Positions 10,069 to 21,399 of a stretch of 64,000 bases of DNA are shown one piece after another. A model generated the notes under the pieces. That model saw nothing but the letters and a program-made list of their open reading frames with translations, had not been told where the DNA came from and did no database searches. Position numbers and translations under genes: made by a program. The DNA comes from Vigna angularis (Eukaryota > Streptophyta > Magnoliopsida > Fabales > Fabaceae): the NCBI RefSeq assembly GCF_016808095.1, contig NC_068973.1, positions 5,638,501 to 5,702,500 of the forward strand, read 5' to 3'. Positions within the stretch are counted from its first letter, which is position 1; each line of letters opens with the position of its first letter.

Positions 10069-11180
10069 GTCTTGGTTCTTCTTTTTTTCTGTGTACTTTG
10101 ACTCGTATACTGTTACTGTGTTGACTCATTAATTCAGTCGTGGAGTTTGTTACTCAAGCTGTTTGTTTTGAATTAGCGGATTATGCTTGTTTCCTTTTTA
10201 CATCTAATACATCTTTGTTAGTTTTGTTTGTTTCAGTCGAATGTTTTTTTTTTATAAAGTTGTCTTTCCTCTTTCTATTTCAAACATTTTTTTTTAAAGA
10301 GTAGTTTTCATATCAAGAAATCCCCTTTAATGTGCAAGTGATGTTATTCTAAAAGTCTAAATATTTAACTTAATTTTACTTTTTAAGTAGAGTGATTTAA
10401 AATATAAATTATAATAAAAACATTAATATTAATTTAATGAAAAATATTTAATTGGATTATTTTAAAAAACTGTACATAATTACCTACTTTTGATTATAAT
10501 GTCTTAGTTTCTTACTAAGACTATAATACCTCAAAAAGGAAACAATAGTACTTAATCATCAGAAAGGCTATAGGACATGATCCAAAAGCCATGTTTAATG
10601 AATATGAAGTGCGTTAACAAGAACATATGAAGCAAATGAAAGCATAGTTTATGTATCTAAACATGGTGGCCTTTGTGAGTCTTAATTAAGCTCTGTCACT
10701 ACCACCACCTTTTACCAATTTATATATATAGATGATAGAAATATAATTGGGACCCGATGATTAATATATAATAACTCATGACGTGTTCTTAAGAAAAAAA
10801 TTATATAATTTCTTTTATCTGAGATTTATCATATTAAATAAGAAGTTGTTGGTTATATTTTAATTCCAAGCACTTAATGATTCACATCACTTATCGAATG
10901 GACATTGGATATAATTAGAGACTAATGATATTTTTTAGTGGATCCATCAACTATATATAGGTAACGTTTGGACTCAAAAATCTTTCAAATGAATTTACTT
11001 TTAAGTTATTAAGTTATTATTTTATGTTTCATATTTTATTCTATTTTATTTTATTTTTTTATAAACGGTCCATAGGTAAAATAGTAGTATAAGTAAGGTG
11101 TGATGTGAATCTTTTTTTAGACATCAACAATAAATTGAATTGGATCTTTTTTTTAGGCACCCACACTCAGGCTGCCTGTG
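10069..11180. other. Noncoding 3' flank of C1
   Basis: The family 3' flank (TTTGACTCG...TGTTGACTCATTAATTCAGTCGTGGAGTTTG) is at about 10,095-10,150. The rest is AT-rich with no gene. The region recurs inverted at 22,500-23,611, direct but shortened at 50,408-51,185, and inverted at 40,106-41,217. Confidence 0.6.
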
Positions 11181-12280
11181 AAGGTTGCTTACCGAATCAA
11201 TTTTTGTACCAAGCACCCATAACCAAATAAAGGTTTCAACATGTATGGTTGAGCTCGCAATGGATGGATAAGAAAGCAAGGACCAATCACGAGAGAGAAG
11301 GGGAAATTAGCGCGACACAAACAAAAGAAGAGAGAGGAAGAAAGGGGAAACTCACACTGTGTTGTATAAAAGCTGACAAAATCACGAGCAATATTTCCTG
11401 AAGCGTGTAGATTCATTGTCCTTAAGGACTTATCCGCGGTGTATTGCGCAAGTCCCCCAAGATACAACAGGGGAATAATTTTAGAAGAGGAAAAGAACAA
11501 AGGAGAAAGAGAGAAGACGGGAAAAACTCTTTATTTAGGAAAGAATAAAATCAATAAAAAAAATAAAAGCCATTAAATATTTTACCGTTGGAGCACTTAA
11601 TAAAATGAATTTAAACATTATTTACAATTAAAGTTTTGACCGTTGCAATCCAACGTTTTCTTTTTTGCAATAATCTAACATTATTACAACACATTGCTCA
11701 TCATTGATGGTGTCAAGTGCATCAAAACACACTTTATTCCCCAAGAAGTGTTTGACTTTGTTTTGGGTCAAATTTTCCATTTATTGAAATGGATGATTGA
11801 GTTCAATGTGAAAGGTTGTGTTCCCTACATCAATTACAACAACGTTTGCCCATTCAATTATTGATAACACAATTTTGATGTATATCATTTTCATCTCCTA
11901 TTTATATGATTTTCAGCTTATGTTTATTTTGTTATGTTCGTATTGTCCAAATCAATAGATATAATTCAACATAATATATTGTTTGCTTGGTTGTCCAAAT
12001 GTCTTTCGATGTCTTCATTTCGTTCAAAAATATATCATAACTATGATTGGAATTATGTGCACAATTTACACAGAGCAATGTTTCAAATTCAGGGATTCAA
12101 AAAAAAGGTAATCAATTACAAAATGAAACATTGTTTTGTTCCTTAACACTCTACGTCGTCACAATTGTTTCTCTCTCCCACTTCCCCTCACATATCTAAA
12201 CCCTTCAAAATTTCTTCCCCCTTCCAAAATCTTAAACTCTAACAATTCCCCAATGGCAGAACACGCTAATTAAAATCAAA
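11180..12280. other. Noncoding segment with leader-like CT-rich tract
   Basis: On the minus strand, 11,189-11,510 has a CT-rich tract followed by an open stretch of 103 codons (starting at a non-ATG codon) that ends near 11,189. It contains MNLHASGNIARDFVSFYTT. I do not recognise a protein family, and the pattern fits a retroelement LTR or a gene leader as well as a coding exon. Nothing supportable is seen from 11,520 to 12,280. Confidence 0.35.
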
Positions 12281-12284
12281 GGGT

Positions 12285-12400
12285 ATTGGAAGTCCAACAT
12301 CGACTAGAGATAAGGTTAAATCATAATATATAAGTGAGGTGCAAATCTCACCTTACAAGCCGATTTTGTGGGGTTCAATTAGGCAAAAACCCACTTTCTA
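12285..12400 (+). mobile_element. TRIM/LTR-like fragment
   Basis: The sequence runs TATTGGAAGTCCAACATCGA, then ATATAAGTGAGGTGCAAATC and CACCTTACAAGCCGATTTTG, ending in a GGGTTCAATTAGGC phrase. From memory this word order matches small LTR (TRIM-type) elements common in legumes and other dicots. There is no second LTR nearby, so it would be a solo or partial LTR. Family name not assigned. Confidence 0.5.
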
Positions 12401-12900
12401 ATAAAGGGCTTCCTCTTCCACAGCGACACGTCGTTGTCACGACAACCCACCCCATCTTCATCACCAGCTAATGAGCTTTTTTCCACGGTTGACCAATATG
12501 ATGGTGTACATTCAAAACACCAAAAGATAAATGAAAATGTAGTAAGGGCAAAAAGGGAAATGGAAAATAGGAAACGAAAAATGCAAAGGAGAAGAGAAAT
12601 ACCTTGTCACCGGAGCTTTCCATTTCTTCACCGAAATCTCGTTAGAAAATATGACTCTTTATGCTTGATTCGTGAGAGAGAAAGGAGAGAAAGCGCACAC
12701 AGAAATTGCAAACGAAAATGAAGATGTACATAGAAAGGAGAATGAAAATAAAAAGGAAAGAGATATTTTTGGATACTAAATTCATTAATTCTTGCATGTC
12801 AACATTTTCGAATAAAATATTATTTAAAATGGTTGAATAACATTTTAACACATATGTTCGTTGTAAAATGTTATCAAAACTTAACCTTATATCGGCATCC
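12401..12900. other. Gene-leader-like fragment (minus strand), otherwise noncoding
   Basis: On the minus strand a CT-rich stretch is followed by ATGGAAAGCTCCGGTGACAA and then a GT splice-donor-like GGTATTTCTC (around 12,600-12,620). This could be the first exon of a lost gene (MESSGDK...). The plus-strand open frame at 12,434-12,721 is basic and low-complexity and probably a chance frame. Confidence 0.3.
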
Positions 12901-13066
12901 TTTTGAAAATTGTGCCTATATTGAATGGAATTTCAGAAATTCTTCAAGAACTGAGTGAATTGATGTTAGTCCAATTACGCGGGGTATAATTACTCTTTTA
13001 GATGAATTTTTATCATTTAGAAAAAGAAATATAAAAGCCCCAAAATATATTACGACACCCAAATAT
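12901..13066 (+). repeat. Dispersed 160-bp repeat, copy 2
   Basis: Second direct copy of the repeat at 8,605-8,766, with scattered substitutions and a slightly longer centre (TTAGTCCAATTACGCGGGGT). Confidence 0.7.
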
Positions 13067-15769
13067 ATTTACAGAAAGAATTGTCCATATAACTTTACTC
13101 TTCAAATTCTGCTTTTTGTTTGTATCTTTTGTTGGTTTTCCTTTTTTTTTTAAATAATTAATCCAAAGTAATAAATGTTAAAGGAATGTGAATTTGAAGG
13201 TTAAGAGACTTTCGCTTTTAATACTTTCTTTGATTTTATTATAATTTATTTTGAAATTTCAGGTACACTACCAGATTTTTGCTTAATACCGGCGGAATAT
13301 TACCGAAGGCCTGTAGGCCTTCGGTAAAAGTGTTTTTTCGACGGCCAAAATGATCATTACAGACGGACATAGTGAAATATAGTTACCGAAGGTCAAAAGA
13401 GAATTACCGAAGGGTTTGTGGCCTTCGGTAAGAGGCTCGACCTCTTAAACTAAGGTCGTCCCCAATTTTGTTAGACAGAACCCTACCCTTACCTTCTCGT
13501 CTTGTTTCCCATTCTTTCCCTCTCTGTTGTGTCTCGCTCCTTGTCGTCCCATTGTGCTTCCCATTCTCTCCCTCTCACTTTTGTTTAACGTTTGTCTCCC
13601 TTTCCCTCTCCCTCTCCTTTGCGTCCGGTGGCACTGTAGTGGTGTTCGAGTGTTTCTTCCACCAGTGCGTTGGCGTTGCCATCAGGTGGGTGGTCCGTTA
13701 ACATCACGGTGTGTGGGTGTTGCTGTGAGGAGGGTGCTTGTGTTCGTCAAGGGAGGCTGTTGGGAAAGCATTGCGTCGAGGTATGTTCTCTGTGTCTGTC
13801 TAAGCCTTATGTTTATTTTAACAATTGGATTGGATGAAGCGATTCTCGTAGATGTGTAGATTAGTTTACTACAGTGAGGAATTTTTTTTTATTATGCTTA
13901 TATGATGGAACCGGTATGAATAAATTGAAGTTGAAGAGGAACATTTTACATTTCATTGTTTGTGTTTTCTGCCTTAAGTAAGCATGTATTGGACTAATAA
14001 TTTGCTAATTGTATTATAAGATAAGCATAGGTAGGGTAGTATTCTTCTACCTGATTCCTCTTTGGCAGATGTCGATTAGAACAAAGTTTGTCTTCCAATG
14101 TAACTGGTTTTTGTGTCAATTATTGACATTGGTTGGCTGGGCTAATGGGTCGTCCTTCCTTCTCTTAATATTTATTTGAAGACTTCAAACTAACCAATGT
14201 TGGTCATCCCTCTAGTCACGGTGTTGGCCTGGCTTCCATTATTCCTTATAATTAATATTTTTTTTATGATTGATCCCTGATTATAGATGGACCCAATTCA
14301 AAGTGGGCTCATGAGCTAGAGAACTGTGGCCTCTTATTCTGGTTTTGACGTTACATGGTTGAAGTTTGGTATAACTTTGTCCTTGGTTTTGTCTGCACTC
14401 AAACATGTCTGGTGACCTTCCTCATTTGTCACTCTTATTAGTTGGTTCAGTTGTGTGAAGGAGCCTCCTTAGTCTGTATTTTTTAAGATATTTTCATAAG
14501 AAAAACCAAGGTTTACTTCATTTATCTTTTGTTTAAAATCTTGGCCTTGTGAGCATGAATATACGTAGGAATTAATTGGCACCAAAGACACCTTTGGTCA
14601 TTAAATTGTATTCCAATCCGATGAGGGTGAATGAAGCCAAAACAAATTAATGAGATTTGAATCAGAAATTACAAATCTTTAGTAGCCGAGAGTGAATTTG
14701 TTCTATTAAAATCCTTCTTCTCTTTTAGTGTGGATTTTTCAGGGTTTTCCTTAATGAGCAGACTTGTTTTCGGCCTTCAGATGCAGAGTTATTACCCTCA
14801 GTCATTTTAAATCTATGAAGAACATAATAGCTCATGAAATCAGTAGGTTAATCCAATGGAAACTAAAAAAAGGACCCGCTTAACGTTTTAGTATTGCAAC
14901 ACTTGAATCTGGTTTTGATTTTTAATAATCTGATATGGACAAATGAATTTTTGTTTGGACTGTCTCCCTCATGAGCTTTGAGGTCATGAGTTACTCTTCC
15001 TTATTGTATAATTACACAAAAGTTGTAACAGGGAGACTTATGTTCCTTCTTTGATAGCCAACCAATCACATTCAAATTATAACCTTATTTACCGGTTTGG
15101 AAGTGGAACAATGATCATGTAACCATAAAGGTTTACCTTTGGCCAAAATAGTTAACATACTGATGTGGAAAGATATTTAAGGTTGTATGCCCTCTATGTG
15201 TAGAGTTGTCGTTGCTATCATATGTCGTCCCTTTTAATAAGCTTTCCAGAGTACTAAGTCTTCTCTTGGTATGACTTAGATTCTGAAATGTAATTAGAAA
15301 TCTTTAAATAAAGAATGAAAATATTTGTCAATAAGATCCTGTTGAGTTGATGTTAAAAAGTGAAAAATGGTAGACATAATGTATAAAAAAATCAAATAAT
15401 TAGGTGTGGTTAGAGTAAATAATGAGGAAATGCAGTATAGGTTAAAGAGCAGAAGAGCAAATGACTTAATGTGTGTGAATTGGAAGTTATATGATTAAGT
15501 AAATGGTTTGTGGACAAAATATTAGAGGAAAGACCATCTTATCCTTATTTTGTTATTTCTCTTCCACAAATTATTAAAGTGTTTTATGTTTTATAGGATG
15601 TGATTAATTAGTTAACAATTGGACCCACTAGGAGCCAAATTGGAGTCCTTTCAAAAAATAGCTTAACTAGTTTTATTATCATTTGAAATGGTAGAGTACA
15701 AGTCTGATTTTGCTGGTGTAGAAATCTCTGCATATGACAGTCAAGTAATATTAGCCACCATGGAATCTC

Positions 15770-15770
<1 letters not shown>

Positions 15771-15816
<46 letters not shown>
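15771..15816. repeat. (TA)n microsatellite
   Basis: TA dinucleotide run of about 45 bp, broken once by AA near the start. Confidence 0.9.
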
Positions 15817-15818
<2 letters not shown>

Positions 15819-16690
15819 GAAGTGGTAATTGTGTATGATGAAGAAGTAAGTAGCTTTGTCTATAATTTGACCGTCAGTGGACAATAGAATTATATTATAT
15901 TTACTTTAGCAAATGAACATGGCTCATGGACCAAATTATATGACGGACAGAGATAGTGGAAAGACATGTTACTTTGCTATTGTTATATTTTATAAAGAAC
16001 AATCCAAACTAATCCAAAATAACTTTCTGTCAAAGTTATTCGTTATTTCCCACTGAAATTGCCTTCCATAATGCTCCCACATCTGAAATAAGGAAAGAGT
16101 GAGTAGAGGAACTGCCCTCCTTCATCCAAAATACAAAAAATATGCTACTAGTTTTAGGTATTCCATCTATGCTTTTTCATTTCATTGGTCATTTGGTTTA
16201 CCTAGCATTGTGCAGGGATTTAACATAAAGTCTTCATGTCAATGGCATGTTGATGCTAATGCCTTATATGAAGATTTTGTTTCTAAAACATCACGTTTTG
16301 AGTAAAAATGGAAGTGGAGTAGTGATTATGAGTTAAAGGTTGTTTATAAGTACTTTTAGAGTTTAAACACAATTAAAATCATCAAACAAAGTTGTTTTAC
16401 CATTGAGTTGTGTGTTTAAATCTCTTCCATACGTGTTTTAGTATGAAACCACCAAAGTAGGGACTTTGTGTAGTGGAGATTTTTTTTTGTAGCTACTGTT
16501 TGATTACTTTCTTTGCCAAAAACTTGTCAAAATTCAAAGAAATTGGTTTATTGAATTTCGGTGCAGTATGATAAATTTTTTTGGTGATGTTTTAGTTGGT
16601 TATTGCTATTCCTTTTTGGATACTATTAGCAACTGCTTAAACTGTTGTTATGCTTATTAACCCTAAGTACACTTCTATTTGATGTCTTAG

Positions 16691-16776
16691 GTGAGTTTTT
16701 AAAGGAATTGTGGCCAGAAGGGGAGGAAGAGAGTCTACAAAGAAGACTTCATAAGGAAAGGAAAACAAAGGCGAAG
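16691..16776 (+). other. Exon-like segment of unknown origin
   Basis: An 86-bp purine-rich segment is bounded by a T-rich tract ending GTCTTAG and by a GGTATGG donor-like site. It reads FLKELWPEGEEESLQRRLHK and then ERKTKAK, charged and protein-like, unlike its surroundings. Continuing past the donor the frame gives VWLPKPKLHDY. I cannot name the protein. It may be a captured host exon inside the CACTA element. Confidence 0.3.
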
Positions 16777-18786
16777 GTATGGTTACCTAAACCGAAATTG
16801 CATGATTATATGTGGTATGTTCTGTTATTTTCATTCTTGTTTCATGAATTTTATCTTGTTCTAAAATGTTGTGAATGTGCAGTTTGAATGTTAAGTTATG
16901 TTTATTGGAGTTTTATGATATTGTATGCATTGAGTTTTGGCAAACTTTGTTTTCACTTGTTTGAAACTGATTGTCAAATATGTAAGAGGTTTTAGACTTA
17001 GAACCTAGAATGCAAACCTGAAAACCTCAAAAGGTCTACTATAAGTGCACTATAATGGTCAAAATTTGCAAACTACACTAAACTATCCTATGAAACAACA
17101 AAGAAACTGTCCTAACAAGTTTAGAATGGTAAAACCTAGCTAATATGAAACTCAAACTACAAAAAGAACCTAGAACTCAAAAATTGGCTATAGGAGTTGC
17201 CAATTTTCACATATTTGCTTGCTGGACAACCCCTTTGAATTGACATATATATTGATAATAATCCTAATAATTATGAGGAAAAATGTATTGTAGTGTGTAT
17301 ACTAAAGCATTGGTTTTGTATGCTTATTTGCCTTAGAATAGGCCCATCTTCACTTTTCCTAACATTAATGTTTTTTCCCTACCAATTAGTTTCATTTCTC
17401 TGTCACCATTACATATATCTGTTTAATTTGTTGATCAATCACGTATCACCAATGTCAACCAAACAAGTGATTGACTGCCACATGTTGTTACTTTTGGAGT
17501 CCCCCACAAACATTATCTTCTTTCCTGTGTCTCTGTCCAACAACTTGTTACCATCAAACCTGTCACCAATAACAACATTTTGGGAGGGAAGAAAAAGAAT
17601 TGATCTTAAATGGGCTGCACCAACCTCTCATCAATGTTTGAACTCTGATTTCATTTTTTTAAATGGTGTTGTAGAATTTTGATTGTGGTTTGAAATTGTT
17701 AAATCTGTTTCAGTTATTTTCCTTTCATTCCCAAGCTTTGTACAACATCTTTTGGTCATGCTAAGTGTTTTAATTGTAGCTTAGTTTAGTACAGTACACA
17801 TTCTTGAGTGAATTAAATTGTTGTCCAGTAGCATTGCAAATATTGATTCCTTTCATCTAGATTTGATGGTTTTCAAGCTTTGTCCAAGTTTTCCTAGTGA
17901 TTTCAACCGTGTCTAAAGTAATTCCAACTCATATTCATCACAGAATAGTAGAATTAGTGGTTGAGTTCATCACAATCTGGTTTCAAATTCTGCATTAAAA
18001 TATAATTCTCGGTTCATATTGTGCAAATTGTTTCTGACCAGATTTTGTATGTCTAAATGTTGGTGCAAGTTTGTTTGAAGTTTTTAAACATGTTTCAAGT
18101 TGTACAAACTCAAATTAACCACTAATTTGTCAAAAGCATAATTGAGTTGATTCAAAATTCTGTAAACCAGTGCTGTCACAGCTTTTCCCATGCTTTTTGG
18201 ACCGTGTTTATAGTCTTTGTTTGGTATTAGGTGGTTCAATTGTGCTAGCTGTTTATCAGTAGTTAGATGTAGTGTTTTTAGGCATTCTTTGCGTCTTTAT
18301 TTGAGCTATCCAGCTTTGAATGCACTGCTTTCTCAATTCTGCAATAGTTTTAGTTAATTTTTGTGGACTTTTAGCAACTGCAACCGTGTTTTGGTGACTC
18401 TGCCTATTTCAGAGCAGTTTAAACATTTGTGCAAGTGTTTTTCACCATTTGAAACTTGTTTGAACTGTTGCCTTGGTCCATTTTCATTAAATCTGCAAAA
18501 TCATAGTTTGACTTCCCAAATGTCAGCCCCGACGGCTATGTAGACGTCCGCTGTATCAGCCCCGACGTCTACACAGACGTCCGAGGTGTATCCCCCGACG
18601 GCCATATGCCTGAACGGTTTTGTACTAGGGATAGGGGCTGGACGTCGGTTTGTGCACTGCCAGACGTCTATAGACGTCCGTTAGTACATTAACCGACGTC
18701 TACTGGGTATTTTTTTAAAAAAAATTAATTTATTTTTGCAATAAAACCACACCTGAAAAGCAGAAATTTGTCCCAGAATAATATAG

Positions 18787-18789
<3 letters not shown>

Positions 18790-18862
<73 letters not shown>
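18790..18862. repeat. (TA)n microsatellite
   Basis: About 73 bp of uninterrupted AT. The copy at 37,349-37,398 has about 50 bp. Confidence 0.95.
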
Positions 18863-18870
<8 letters not shown>

Positions 18871-19204
18871 TTCATATAAAGAAAGTTCTACTTAATGTAA
18901 AAAATAATCCACTACCAAAACTATCAAAATATAAACTTAAACTAAAACTAAGCAATGTTCAACAATAAATAAAACTATTCCTAACTCCATCTTTGCAGAA
19001 GATAAGTTGTCCACTCCTACCTTATCTGCCTAATTGTGTCCTCTGGTATAGGAGATGTACTCTTGAAGCGTTGCAAAATTGAAGAAAGATTCATTATGGT
19101 TTCATATATGTTTCAAGATGAATTTGATTTGTAATGTATTCAAGATATACATCATTACCTCATTCCAGTCATCTGTAATGACAGCTCGAATGATGGTCTT
19201 AATC

Positions 19205-19353
19205 CAACACATAACATAGAAGTCACATTCCCATGAATCTAGCTGCTGGTTACACTAAAATGACAAACTAAATAGTTAAATCCAACACATAACATAAAAG
19301 TCACATTCCCATGAATCTAGCTGCTGGTTACACTAAAATGACAAACTAAATAG
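19205..19353. repeat. 74-bp tandem duplication over the ULP1 Cys exon
   Basis: A unit of about 74 bp starting ATCCAACACATAACATA(G/A)A and ending AAACTAAATAGTTAA is present twice in tandem. The paralogous locus at 37,735-37,810 has a single copy, so the duplication happened here only. It duplicates part of the WEC-containing exon and its acceptor. Confidence 0.85.
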
Positions 19354-19686
19354 TTAAGAATTTAGATCATTCAATAACATAGGAAATGAATTAGAACTAT
19401 AAATGACTTACAACCTTTGGATACAAAATTTGAACGAGTTGACCTCGAGATTTACCAATAACTCTGTACAGATTGAAAACACAAAGTAAAATTAATGTAA
19501 CTATATTTCAACGAACAAAACCATATAATTTTACATTGTTTGGGAATGATGACCATCAGCTGCCAGTGCGACCTATCACGAAGGACAAATAGTTATTTAA
19601 CTTGGACAAATAGTTATTTAACTAATTAAGGAAACTTTAATAATAAACTTTTACATATAACAACACCTATCCATGAACTTTAATAA

Positions 19687-19762
19687 TGTAGACACCTGAC
19701 AAAAGCAGAGGTAGGAGACGACGCTGAATCGCCTTCATCGACTTGTACTGGTTTTTCCGCCA
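19687..19762 (-). pseudogene. Decapitated 5' fragment of a Gag-like family gene
   Basis: Read on the minus strand, this gives AEKPVQVDEGDSASSPTSA, the N-terminus of gene B, but the ATG is lost: the leader AACCTAACAAT joins directly to TTGGCGGAAAAACC, removing the usual TCTTCTCTGTATTCTCA. After about 24 codons the homology ends and CACTA-derived sequence begins. Upstream (19,763-20,260) it carries a diverged copy of the C/D-type upstream module including CCCAAATAAATGGGAAATT (inverted). It is a fourth, older family member reduced to a stub. Confidence 0.75.
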
Positions 19763-20383
19763 AATTGTTAGGTTTTAGTCTTTAAACAAAATTTCCCATT
19801 TATTTGGGAATTTTGCTTTAGAACAGGTGTTTATGGAGCTTGTTATAAGCCGTTCAATTTTCTTTTTTCTTTTTTATTGAGTAAAACTTTCATTTTTTTT
19901 CCCTTATTAAAAAAAGCAAGCATTGTTTTATTAAAAGAATGAAAAAGGTTATTTCACGCTGATTATCATTTTGACTATTTTTATAAGAATAAAAATTCTT
20001 AATGAAAATTCATTTTTATTTTACTAAAAAAAACTGAATAATAGCGAGGAATAAAATCAAATAGTAATAAAAAAATTATGTTATCAAAATACCAGTGTTC
20101 TAACATAATAAACAAAATTTCAAGTTATGTATGTAAACACAAAAAAAGAAAAAAAAAATATCAACACGGAGATGTAAATATTCATGAGTGAGTGAGCTAT
20201 TTTTTTTATCCCATGCTTCCATACAATTTATCTGAATTAATAATTCATTTTGGTGCTTTAGATCTATATGCTTCGATTTTGGCATTCTATACTTGTGATA
20301 AAAGTCACAAATATTGTTACCTATGATAATCTACAATTAGCAGCTTTATTTAAGTTTTAAAGCATATTAAGCTTTACCTAAAC
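19763..20383 (-). other. Diverged upstream module of the gene stub
   Basis: Matches the region upstream of C2 (24,570-24,900) with more substitutions and small indels. No gene is seen. Confidence 0.5.
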
Positions 20384-20583
20384 TACCTGAAATTTCAAAA
20401 TAAATTATAATAAAATCAAAGAAAGTATTAAAAGCGAAAGTCTCTTAACCTTCAAATTCACATTCCTTTAACATTTATTACTTTGGATTAATTATTTAAA
20501 AAAAAAGGAAAACCAACAAAAGATACAAACAAAAAGCAGAATTTGAAGAGTAAAGTTATATGGACAATTCTTTCTGTAAAATA

Positions 20584-20751
20584 TATTTGGGTGTCGTAAT
20601 ATATTTTGGGGCTTTTATATTTCTTTTTCTAAATGATACAAATTCATCTAAAAGAGTAATTATACCCAGCGTAATTGGACTAACATCAGTTCACTAAGTT
20701 CTTGAAGAATTTCTGAAATTCCATTCAATATAGGCACAATTTTCAAAAGGA
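20584..20751 (-). repeat. Dispersed 160-bp repeat, block II
   Basis: Inverted counterpart of 12,901-13,066, with more substitutions than the block III copy (for example TACCCAGCGTAATTGG for TACCCCGCGTAATTGG). Confidence 0.65.
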
Positions 20752-21279
20752 TGCCGATATAAGGTTAAGTTTTGATAACATTTTTACAACGAACATATGT
20801 TAATGATAACATTTTTACAACGAACATGTGTTAAAATGTTATTCAACCATTTTAAATAATATTTTATTCAAAAATGTTGACATGCAAGAATTAATGAATT
20901 TAGTATTCGAAAATATCTCTTTCATTTTTATTTTCATTCTTCCTTCTATGTACATTTTCGTTTTCGTTTGCAATTTCTGTGTGCGTTTTCTCTCATTTCT
21001 CTCTCACGAATCAAGCATAAAGAGTCATATTTTCTAACGAGATTTCGGTGAAGAAATGGAAAGCTCCGGTGACAAGGTATTTCTCTTCTCCTTTGCATTT
21101 TTCGTTTCCTATTTTCCATTTCCCTTTTTGCCCTTACTACATTTTCATTTATCTTTTGGTGTTTTGAATGTACACCATCATATTGGTCAACCGTGGAAAA
21201 AAGCTCATTAGCTGGTGATGAAGATGGGGTGGGTTGTCGTGACAACGACGTGTCGCTGTGGAAGAGGAAGCCCTTTATT

Positions 21280-21395
21280 AGAAAGTGGGTTTTTGCCTAA
21301 TTGAACCCCACAAAATCGGCTTGTAAGGTGAGATTTGCACCTCACTTATATATTATGATTTAACCTTATCTCTAGTCGATGTTGGACTTCCAATA
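21280..21395 (-). mobile_element. TRIM/LTR-like fragment, block II
   Basis: Inverted counterpart of 12,285-12,400. No partner LTR is nearby. Confidence 0.5.
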
Positions 21396-21399
21396 CCCT

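Larger units (their letters stand above)
13266..18520 (+). mobile_element. CACTA-like element, 5' part (3' end missing)
   Basis: A CACTACCAGATTTTTGCTTA terminus begins at 13,266, after GTA. It is followed by subterminal inverted motifs ACCGAAGGCC...GGCCTTCGGTAA repeated between 13,300 and 13,430. Block II at 20,384 keeps the uninterrupted flank (CAGGTA then GTTTAGG), so this is the insertion point. A CT-rich leader and a possible donor (GAGGTATGTT near 13,780) follow. The remaining 5 kb is noncoding-looking and has no recognisable transposase. No matching right terminus is found: at 18,521 the sequence switches to the end of a different CACTA family. The element is truncated or recombined. 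Confidence 0.6.
18521..19686 (-). mobile_element. CACTA element 3' part with decayed ULP1-type protease exons
   Basis: The left 180 bp repeats TAGACGTC-type motifs in both orientations (subterminal array). On the minus strand three exon remnants follow: about 19,560-19,610 with RSHWQLMVIIPKQ (catalytic His region), about 19,430-19,470 with YRVIGKSRGQLVQILYP, and about 19,159-19,247 with QLDSWECDFYVMCWI then AVITDDWNE (catalytic Cys region). The last is followed by a GT donor. A further exon near 18,980-19,090 reads STSPIPEDTIRQIR, stop, EWTTYLLQ. This is the C48/ULP1-like protease carried by many plant CACTA elements. The internal TAG and the missing terminus (present in the copy at 36,881) show it is defunct. 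Confidence 0.7.

Noticed and set aside
18681..18875. Ile/Tyr-repeat open frame
   Set aside because: It is a translation of a (TA)n microsatellite.
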